6,569 nt of DNA from positions 1 to 6,569 of the forward strand of contig JBBPYA010000294.1 in NCBI GenBank assembly GCA_038200385.1, read 5' to 3'. The notes below the pieces were generated by a model. It did no database searches, had not been told where the DNA came from, and saw nothing but the letters and a program-made list of their open reading frames with translations. Of the stretch, positions 1 to 6,569 are shown one piece after another. Made by a program: the position numbers and the translations under genes. Position 1 is the first letter of the stretch; each line of letters opens with the position of its first letter. This stretch comes from JBBPYA01 sp038200385 (lineage in GTDB: Bacteria > Actinomycetota > Actinomycetes > Mycobacteriales > Geodermatophilaceae).

Positions 1-586
1 GCACGTAGTCCTCGCTGAGGTACACCGACACCGGCGCGACCCCCTGCGGGAAGTACGGGCCGGCCGGCGAGGCGATCACCATGAACTCGTAGCGGGTAGC
101 CGGCCGGACGCCGAGGAACTCCTCGGTCGCGATCATGAACGGACGGATGTACAGGCTGCGCTCCGGACCGGTCGGGATCCACTCCCGGTCGTGCTCGACC
201 AGTGCGTCGACCGCTGCGACGAACGCGTCCTCGGGTACCTGCGGCATGGCCAGCCGGGCGGCGGACCGGCCGAACCGGCGGGCATTGGCCTGCGGGCGGA
301 ACGTCGCGACCCCGCCGTCGTCCTGGTGGAATGCCTTGAGACCTTCGAAGATCGCCTGGCCGTAGTGCAGGACGGTCGCGCTCGGGTCCAGCGTGAGCGG
401 TTGGTACGGCGTCAGGCGCGCGTCGTGCCAGCCGCGACCGTCCACCCACGTCACGCTCACCATGTGGTCGGTGAAGGTCCGGCCGAACCCCGGGTCGGCC
501 AGGACACGCTCCCGCTCGGCCCGCGGTACCGGCCGACGGCTCGGCTCGACGGTCAGCGGCAGCTGCGCATTCAGCGTGTCGATCAT
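1..586 (-). CDS. ilvE: Branched-chain amino acid aminotransferase IlvE, N-terminal 195 residues (partial)
   Basis: This PLP-dependent fold-type IV (class IV) aminotransferase catalyses the reversible last step of leucine, isoleucine and valine synthesis, moving the amino group between glutamate and branched-chain 2-oxo acids in the cytosol. The frame is open from an ATG at 586 to the left edge, giving 195 of an expected ~360 residues. Family signatures are clear: FTDHMVSV (38-45), GRGWHDARL (50-58), LDPSATVLHYGQAIFEGLKA (66-85), the FRP..NARRF segment (97-105), LYIRPFMIATE (146-156) and VRPATRYEF...ASPAGPYF (160-179). These closely match my memory of the mycobacterial IlvE. By that comparison the PLP-binding lysine lies about ten residues past the visible end, so it cannot be checked. 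The ATG overlaps the upstream stop as ATGA and has GGGAGG (591-596) four nt upstream, so coupled translation is likely. It could instead be a close class IV homologue, but the BCAT signature is strong. Confidence 0.93.
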   Translation of the reverse strand, partial: MIDTLNAQLPLTVEPSRRPVPRAERERVLADPGFGRTFTDHMVSVTWVDGRGWHDARLTPYQPLTLDPSATVLHYGQAIFEGLKAFHQDDGGVATFRPQANARRFGRSAARLAMPQVPEDAFVAAVDALVEHDREWIPTGPERSLYIRPFMIATEEFLGVRPATRYEFMVIASPAGPYFPQGVAPVSVYLSEDYV

Positions 587-1254
587 GGGGCCTCCCGTCC
601 GGCGGACTGCCCGCTCACGGTAGCCCGGCGCTGCGACGGCGCCGGAGGGGCCGACCGGTCGAGCAGCCAGACCAGTCCGGACAGCGCGAGGAAGACCACG
701 GTGACGACCAGGCAGTTGATGAAGACTGCGGCGTACCCCTGCTCGTCGACGTCGACGAACGGGTACGGGTACTCGTGCACGATCGCGCCGCGGGCGAGGA
801 TGTAGGCCAGCCAGAGCACCGGGTAGGCCAGGGTCAACCTGACCACCCGCAGGTCCACCCGGGGCCGCGGCCCGAACAGCGCCCAGCCGAGTACCGCCAG
901 CACCGGCGTCGCGTAGTGCAGGCCGGCGTTGGCGATCCGGTCCAGCGGGCCAAGGACGAACAGGTCGCGCAGCACCGCCACGTACACCAATCCGGTGACA
1001 CCGATGCACACGACGCTGGCCAGCCGGGCCACCCGCCAGAACGCCCCGTCCCGTCGTGGATCGCGGACCAGCATGATCGCCACCGCCGTCACGATCAGGT
1101 TGCTCTGGATCGTGAAGTAGCTGACGAGCCGGATCAGCCGGATCAGCACGGTGTCGTTGTCTGAGGCGAGCACGAGGGCCAGCTGCAGCAGCAGGGAGCC
1201 CCCGGACACTACGGCGGTGAGCAGATGCCAGCCACGGGCGAGCCTGACGGGCAT
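583..1254 (-). CDS. Pr6Pr-type six-helix integral membrane protein
   Basis: This 223-residue hydrophobic protein has six predicted helices, at about 8-30, 44-63, 76-97, 108-127, 137-156 and 175-197, and a polar Pro/Ser/Arg tail (199-223). Conserved-looking polar spots are YFTIQSN (46-52, start of helix 2), GLHYATPVL (111-119, helix 4), AYPVLWL (143-149) and HEYPYPFVDV (160-169, after helix 5). I recognise this pattern from actinobacterial proteins annotated 'Pr6Pr family membrane protein', whose function is unknown. Placement of Thr48 and His113 on helices 2 and 4 recalls the eukaryotic AIG1/ADTRP (FAR-17a) membrane hydrolases, but that link is my inference. I chose the ATG at 1254 over an in-frame GTG at 1260 because an almost ideal Shine-Dalgarno sits 5 nt before the ATG and would abut or overlap the GTG. 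The stop overlaps the ilvE start by 4 nt, and truB ends 47 nt upstream. Confidence 0.75.
   Translation of the reverse strand: MPVRLARGWHLLTAVVSGGSLLLQLALVLASDNDTVLIRLIRLVSYFTIQSNLIVTAVAIMLVRDPRRDGAFWRVARLASVVCIGVTGLVYVAVLRDLFVLGPLDRIANAGLHYATPVLAVLGWALFGPRPRVDLRVVRLTLAYPVLWLAYILARGAIVHEYPYPFVDVDEQGYAAVFINCLVVTVVFLALSGLVWLLDRSAPPAPSQRRATVSGQSAGREAP
591..596 (-). promoter_or_regulatory. Ribosome binding site of ilvE inside the upstream gene
   Basis: On the minus strand GGGAGG is followed by CCCC and the ilvE ATG at 586. It lies within the last codons of the membrane protein gene. ilvE thus has its own SD as well as the ATGA overlap, so both direct initiation and termination-reinitiation are possible. 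The spacing is slightly short (4 nt). Confidence 0.7.
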
Positions 1255-1258
1255 CCCC

Positions 1259-1266
1259 ACCTCCTT
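1259..1266 (-). promoter_or_regulatory. Near-perfect Shine-Dalgarno of the Pr6Pr-type gene
   Basis: The minus strand reads AAGGAGGT, eight contiguous bases complementary to the 16S 3' end, with the ATG at 1254 at normal spacing. It fixes the start: the alternative GTG at 1260 would overlap the SD itself. It is the strongest ribosome binding site in the window, which suggests the membrane protein is translated efficiently in its own right and not only by read-through from truB. Confidence 0.8.
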
Positions 1267-1286
1267 CGCGGCACGGCGCCGCCGCG
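1267..1286 (-). other. GC hairpin between truB and the Pr6Pr-type gene
   Basis: CGCGGC (1281-1286 read on the minus strand) and GCCGCG (1267-1272) form a 6-bp perfect stem around an 8-nt loop. It sits in the 47-nt gap after the truB stop, and its 3' arm abuts the Shine-Dalgarno. No U-tract follows, so it does not look like an intrinsic terminator. It may shape access to the ribosome binding site or be chance in GC-rich DNA. Confidence 0.3.
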
Positions 1287-1301
1287 CTCACGCTAGCCGG
1301 G

Positions 1302-2225
1302 TCACGGGGTCGGGGCGAGCACCACCAGCGGGCGGGCCGAGCCGCCCTCCTCGATCATCAGTGCGAGGGCGCGTCCCGCCGGATTGAAGACGCCGTACGG
1401 GCCGAGCAGGCCGGCTGCGTCGAGCCGGCCCCCGTGCCCGACCCGGCCGGCCTCGACCGCGTCCAGGTCCCGCCGCGGGAAGCACTCGGCCACCGCGGCG
1501 TCCAGCGGCACCGTCACCGGATCCCTCGCGGCCGCCAGCTCGGCCAGGGTGCTGGTCCGGTCCAGCCCGAACGGTCCGACCCGGGTCCGCCGCAGGGCGG
1601 TGAGGTGCCCGCCGACCCCGAGCGCCGCTCCGAGGTCGCGGGCCAGCGCCCGCACGTACGTGCCGGTCGAGCAGTCCACCTCGACGTCGAGGTCCAGCAC
1701 ACCGCAATCCCCCGGCCGGCTCGCGAGCAGGGCGAACCGGCTGACCGTGACCTGGCGGGCGGCCAGGTGCACCTCCTGCCCGGCCCGGACCCGGGAGTAC
1801 GAGCGGACCCCCCCGACCTTGATCGCGCTGACCGCCGACGGCACCTGCTCGATCCGGCCGGTCAGCGCGCCGATCGCCGCCCGGACCGTCGTGGGGTCCA
1901 GGCCGTCCGCCGGCGCTCCGCCGGTGGGTTCGCCCTCGGCGTCGTCGGTCACCGTCGACACGCCCAGCCGGACCGTGGCCGCATAGGACTTCCTCGCCTG
2001 GGCGAGATGCCCGAGCAGCTTCGTCGCGCGCTCCACGCCGAGCACGAGAACGCCGGTGGCCAACGGGTCCAGGGTGCCGGCGTGCCCGACCCGCCGGGTG
2101 CCGGCGATCCGGCGCAGCCGGCCGACCACGTCGTGGCTGGTCAGTCCCGCCGGCTTGTCGACGAGGACCAGCCCGCCCGGCACCAGGGACGACCCCTTGT
2201 CGCCGGGACCCGCGGGGCCGGTCAT
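1302..2225 (-). CDS. truB: tRNA pseudouridine(55) synthase TruB
   Basis: TruB converts U55 in the T-loop of tRNAs to pseudouridine, acting in the cytosol without cofactor. From the chosen start the protein is 307 residues, a normal family length. The N-terminal motif GLVLVDKPAGLTSHDVV (18-34) is typical. RRVGHAGTLDPLATGVL (44-60) carries the catalytic aspartate, D53. KSYAATVRLG (79-88), PSAVSAIKVGGVRSY (129-143) and the GTYVRALARDLG segment (188-199) complete the catalytic domain, and the last ~80 residues fit the actinobacterial TruB C-terminal domain. Start choice is uncertain. In-frame options are GTG 2312 (overlapping the MATE gene by 32 nt), ATG 2237 and ATG 2225, and none has a good Shine-Dalgarno. 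I use 2225 because it leaves a conventional short lead before the first motif. ribF, commonly the next gene after truB, is absent downstream. Confidence 0.95.
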   Translation of the reverse strand: MTGPAGPGDKGSSLVPGGLVLVDKPAGLTSHDVVGRLRRIAGTRRVGHAGTLDPLATGVLVLGVERATKLLGHLAQARKSYAATVRLGVSTVTDDAEGEPTGGAPADGLDPTTVRAAIGALTGRIEQVPSAVSAIKVGGVRSYSRVRAGQEVHLAARQVTVSRFALLASRPGDCGVLDLDVEVDCSTGTYVRALARDLGAALGVGGHLTALRRTRVGPFGLDRTSTLAELAAARDPVTVPLDAAVAECFPRRDLDAVEAGRVGHGGRLDAAGLLGPYGVFNPAGRALALMIEEGGSARPLVVLAPTP

Positions 2226-2251
2226 TGGCTCGCGCATCCCCGGAGTCTGCC

Positions 2252-2270
2252 CGGCCGCCGGTCGCGGCCG
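2252..2270 (-). other. GC hairpin in the MATE-truB gap
   Basis: A perfect 7-bp inverted repeat (CGGCCGC / GCGGCCG) closes a 5-nt loop, about 10 nt after the MATE stop and 14-26 nt ahead of the two likely truB ATGs. No U-tract follows. If truB starts at the GTG at 2312, this sequence would be coding and the symmetry probably incidental. If it starts at 2237 or 2225, it is a leader hairpin that could damp translation or slow RNA decay. Confidence 0.35.
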
Positions 2271-2280
2271 ATAGCCGTCC

Positions 2281-3609
2281 TCAGCCGCTGCCGACGACCG
2301 TCCAGCGGGCACCCCGTACCCGGAGCACCGTGCCGACCAGCCGGAGCACGATGAACGCCGTCAGTCCGGCCCAGACGCCACCGAGCCCGAGCCCCAGCGG
2401 CAGCGCGAGCAACGACAGCGGCAGGAAGCCGAAGACCGCGGCCACCAGGGTCAGCGTGCGCAGGTAGGCCGCGTCGCCCGCGCCCATCAGGACCCCGTCG
2501 AGGGCGAACACGACGCCGGCCAGCGGCTGCATGCCGGCCAGCCACCACCACACCGTGCGCGCCTGGGCCTGGACCGTCGGGTCGGGGGTGAACACCGTGG
2601 GGATGACCGCGATGCCGACCAGCAGCACCGCGGTGGCGACGACTCCGGCTCCCCCGCCGTAACGGGCCACCCGCCAAGCGGTCGCTCTGGCCTCCGCGCT
2701 GCGCCCGGCGCCCAGGCTGGCGCCGACCAGAGCCTGCGCGGCGATCGCGAAGGAGTCCAGGACCAGCGCGAGGAAGAAGAACAGCTGCAGGGCGATCTGG
2801 TGTGCCCCCACCTGCGCCACCCCCATCCGGGCGGCGACGCCGGCCGCGGACAGGAAGCACGCCTGAAGCACGATCGTGCGCATTCCCAGATCGCGTCCCA
2901 CCCGCAGCTGCGCGCGCAGCACGGCCGGATCGGGTCGCAGCGGCACCCCGGTGACCCGCAACGCCCGCAGGAACAGCGCGCCCCCCACCACCTGCGCGGC
3001 GATGTTGGCCAACGCCGAGCCGGCGAGCCCGAGGCCCGCGCCGTACACCAGGATCGGGCACAGCGCCGCGGACAGGCCGTTGGCCAGCAGCACGTAGCGG
3101 ACCGGCCGCGCCGTCTCCTGGACTCCACGCATCCAGCCGTTCCCGGCCAGGCTGAGCAGGATGAAGGGCGCACCGACGACGGCGATCCGCAGCCACTGCT
3201 CGGCCGCGGCCTGTGCCGGGGTCGCACCGCCGGCCAGCGTCCTGGTCAGCGGTCCGGCCAGCAGCTCCATGACGGCGACGACGAGCAGCCCAAGACCGAC
3301 GGCGAGCCAGGACGCCTGCACCCCCTCGCCGATCGCGGCCATGGTCCGGCCGAGGCCGTGCAGCCGGGCGGCCCGGCCGGTCGTGCCGTAGGCCAGGAAG
3401 TTGAACAGGAACGCCACGAGCCCGAAGATCGCGCCGCCGACCGCGAGCCCGGCCAGCGACAGGGCACCCAGGTGTCCGACGACGGCGGTGTCGACGAGCA
3501 GGTACAGCGGTTCGGCGGCCAGTACGGCCAGCGCGGGCACCGCAAGCGACAGCACGCTGCGCTGGCCGGCCGGTGGCAGCCCGGCCGGCGGGACGGCAGG
3601 TTCGGTCAT
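2281..3609 (-). CDS. MATE-family (DinF-type) multidrug/cation efflux transporter
   Basis: This 442-residue inner-membrane protein has the two-fold repeated layout of the MATE family, which exports organic cations or other small molecules using Na+ or H+ gradients. The first half begins with AVPALAVLAAEPLYLLVDTA (23-42), including D40, then VVGHLG (43-48), the DinF-branch signature in helix 1, and GWMRGVQET (158-166). The second half starts near 238 with the DLGMRT segment, followed by QVGAHQIALQLFFFLALVLD (266-285), AAQALVGASLGAG (290-302) and DGVLMGAGDA (371-380). Length is normal (~440-460). Its ATG overlaps the rbfA stop as ATGA, and I see no Shine-Dalgarno before it, so translation probably depends on coupling to rbfA. 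The substrate cannot be predicted. In M. tuberculosis a dinF gene also lies downstream of rbfA, but with nrnA between them. Confidence 0.93.
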   Translation of the reverse strand: MTEPAVPPAGLPPAGQRSVLSLAVPALAVLAAEPLYLLVDTAVVGHLGALSLAGLAVGGAIFGLVAFLFNFLAYGTTGRAARLHGLGRTMAAIGEGVQASWLAVGLGLLVVAVMELLAGPLTRTLAGGATPAQAAAEQWLRIAVVGAPFILLSLAGNGWMRGVQETARPVRYVLLANGLSAALCPILVYGAGLGLAGSALANIAAQVVGGALFLRALRVTGVPLRPDPAVLRAQLRVGRDLGMRTIVLQACFLSAAGVAARMGVAQVGAHQIALQLFFFLALVLDSFAIAAQALVGASLGAGRSAEARATAWRVARYGGGAGVVATAVLLVGIAVIPTVFTPDPTVQAQARTVWWWLAGMQPLAGVVFALDGVLMGAGDAAYLRTLTLVAAVFGFLPLSLLALPLGLGLGGVWAGLTAFIVLRLVGTVLRVRGARWTVVGSG

Positions 3610-4067
3610 CCGGGTTCGGTCGGCGCCGTGTCCTCGTCGTCGTCGAGTTCGCGCGGCTTGCGGTAGGGATCGGCCTCACCGGCGTAGGACGCCCCGCTGC
3701 GGACCGCCGCCAGCTCGGCGTCGGCAGCCTGCGCGCGGGCCAGCGCCTCGTCGAGCTCCCGGGTGATCTCCGGCACCGCGTCGACGACAAAGGCCAGGGT
3801 GGGCGTGAACTTCACGCCGGTCTGGCGTCCCACCGCGGAGCGCAGCACACCCCGTGCTGACTCCAGCGCGGTGGCGCTGTCGGCACGCTCGGTGTCGTCG
3901 CCGTAGACCGTGTAGAACACGGTCGCCTCGCGCAGATCGGGGGTGACGCGGGCGTCGGTGACGGTCACCATGCCGAGCCGCGGGTCCTTCACCTGCAACT
4001 CCAGGGTGGACGCCACGATCTCGCGGATGCGGACCGCTAGCTTGCGGGCCCGCGGGGCATCGGCCAC
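3606..4067 (-). CDS. rbfA: 30S ribosome-binding factor RbfA
   Basis: RbfA binds the immature 30S subunit near the 5' helix of 16S rRNA and supports late maturation, notably at low temperature. The 153-residue product begins with the family pattern RARKLAVRIREIVAS (6-20) and continues with LQVKDPRLGMVTVTDARVTP (24-43) and EATVFYTVYG (47-56). The helix-kink-helix of its KH-like fold is at 65-84, with the A-x-G kink at A71-G73 replacing the GxxG of true KH domains. VKFTPTLAFVVD (85-96) is the last core strand. Residues ~115-153 form an Ala-rich then acidic tail (ELDDDEDTAPTEPG) not needed for the core fold. The start is the GTG at 4067, decided by GGAGG 5 nt upstream. It follows ylxP by 35 nt and its TGA overlaps the MATE ATG by 4 nt. 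Confidence 0.96.
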   Translation of the reverse strand: MADAPRARKLAVRIREIVASTLELQVKDPRLGMVTVTDARVTPDLREATVFYTVYGDDTERADSATALESARGVLRSAVGRQTGVKFTPTLAFVVDAVPEITRELDEALARAQAADAELAAVRSGASYAGEADPYRKPRELDDDEDTAPTEPG

Positions 4068-4072
4068 GGTCG

Positions 4073-4079
4073 CCTCCTC
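4073..4079 (-). promoter_or_regulatory. Shine-Dalgarno deciding the rbfA GTG start
   Basis: GAGGAGG on the minus strand lies five nt before the GTG at 4067, inside the 35-nt ylxP-rbfA gap. There is no ATG at a suitable distance, so this motif supports the non-ATG start. Confidence 0.75.
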
Positions 4080-4102
4080 GGTGTCTCGGGAATGTGAGGT
4101 TC

Positions 4103-4396
4103 TCAGTCGTCGGAGGAATGCAGCTGGCGGTGCACCGCGAGCAACTCCAGGTCGGGGCGGGCGGCCACCAGACGCTCGCAGGCGTCCAGGACCTCGCCGA
4201 CGTGCGCGGCCCGGTCGGCGACGGTGGCCACACCGAGCTGCGCGCGCCGATGCAGATCCTGGTCGCCGACCTCCGCGGTGGCCACCGGGTACCGGCGGCG
4301 CAACTCGGCCAGCACCGGCCGCAGCACGGCCCGCTTGCCTTTCAGCGAGTGCACGTCGCCGAGCAGGACGTCGACGACGAGCGTGCCGGTGAACAC
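4103..4396 (-). CDS. ylxP: YlxP / DUF503 family protein
   Basis: This small DUF503 protein has 97 residues, the usual size. Its gene is typically found between infB and rbfA, as here and in Bacillus subtilis; the molecular function is not settled, and the neighbourhood suggests a role around ribosome assembly or initiation. Recognisable segments are TGTLVVDVLLGDVHSLKGKR (3-22), VLRPVLAELRRR (24-35), VATAEVGDQDLHRRAQLGVA (38-57) and VGEVLDACERLVAARPDLEL (66-85), consistent with a small ferredoxin-like alpha/beta fold. Two in-frame GTGs compete. The one at 4408 overlaps the GGGAGGG motif (4400-4406), whereas the one at 4396 follows that motif and gives the common family N-terminus M-F-T-G-T-L, so I use 4396. 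The spacing is a little short (4 nt from GGAGG). The infB stop is 74 nt upstream. Confidence 0.93.
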   Translation of the reverse strand: MFTGTLVVDVLLGDVHSLKGKRAVLRPVLAELRRRYPVATAEVGDQDLHRRAQLGVATVADRAAHVGEVLDACERLVAARPDLELLAVHRQLHSSDD

Positions 4397-4470
4397 AGTC
4401 CCTCCCACCTGGTCCGACCGCTCAACATCCGCAGCGTGGCTTGTTCGGTGCGGTCCTCGGGGCCCAGAAC

Positions 4471-6569
<2,099 letters not shown>

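Noticed and set aside
191..805. 204-codon plus-strand open frame across the ilvE/Pr6Pr junction
   Set aside because: It is antisense to two recognisable genes and has low-complexity Arg/Ala/Pro composition with no recognisable domain.
1434..2354. 306-codon plus-strand open frame opposite truB
   Set aside because: It lies antisense to a clear TruB with all catalytic motifs. The translation is Arg/Pro/Gly-rich without domain character, as expected of a shadow frame in GC-rich DNA.
2800..3666. 288-codon plus-strand open frame opposite the MATE gene
   Set aside because: The Gln/Arg/Gly-rich translation is the typical antisense reflection of Ala/Leu/Gly membrane codons; no motif or SD supports it.
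2222..3790. 522-codon minus-strand open frame in a different phase from the MATE gene
   Set aside because: It shares the DNA of the MATE transporter and the end of rbfA. Its product is dominated by Arg/Gly/Ala runs with no membrane helices or motifs, so it is a frame-shifted shadow.
4416..4455. GACCGC/GCGGTC inverted repeat between infB and ylxP as a possible terminator or riboregulator
   Set aside because: Only 6 bp with a 28-nt loop, no U-tract, and such pairs are expected by chance at this GC content.

Overview
This window looks like chromosomal core DNA from a high-GC actinobacterium. The evidence is the strong G/C bias at third codon positions, the GTG starts, the long glycine-rich N-terminal arm on translation factor IF-2, and an infB-ylxP-rbfA block followed by a DinF-type MATE transporter, an order familiar in Actinobacteria. 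The genus cannot be fixed from the sequence alone.

All supported genes lie on the minus strand, so transcription runs from the right end to the left. In that order they are: infB (IF-2, 5' end outside the window), ylxP (DUF503), rbfA (30S maturation factor), a MATE-family efflux protein, truB (tRNA pseudouridine-55 synthase), a six-helix Pr6Pr-type membrane protein, and the N-terminal half of ilvE (branched-chain aminotransferase), which runs off the left end. Gaps are at most about 75 nt and two junctions are 4-nt ATGA stop/start overlaps (rbfA/MATE and Pr6Pr/ilvE). The set therefore reads as one co-directional, probably co-transcribed cluster. I see no convincing intrinsic terminator (GC hairpin plus U-tract) and no gene-free stretch longer than 75 nt.

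The right part (about 3.6-6.6 kb) is a translation and ribosome-assembly module: IF-2 for initiator tRNA and subunit joining, RbfA for 16S maturation, and YlxP of unresolved function. TruB adds tRNA modification further left. The MATE gene is embedded in this module and its start overlaps the rbfA stop. The DHH phosphoesterase gene (nrnA) that lies between rbfA and dinF in Mycobacterium tuberculosis is absent. The left part (1-1.25 kb) departs from the usual truB-ribF layout: a Pr6Pr-type membrane protein coupled to ilvE takes the place of ribF.

I did not find an undescribed multi-gene system. The best leads are the Pr6Pr-ilvE coupling downstream of truB, a Thr/His pair in the Pr6Pr protein resembling the AIG1/ADTRP membrane hydrolases, and the missing nrnA with an SD-less, coupled MATE start.
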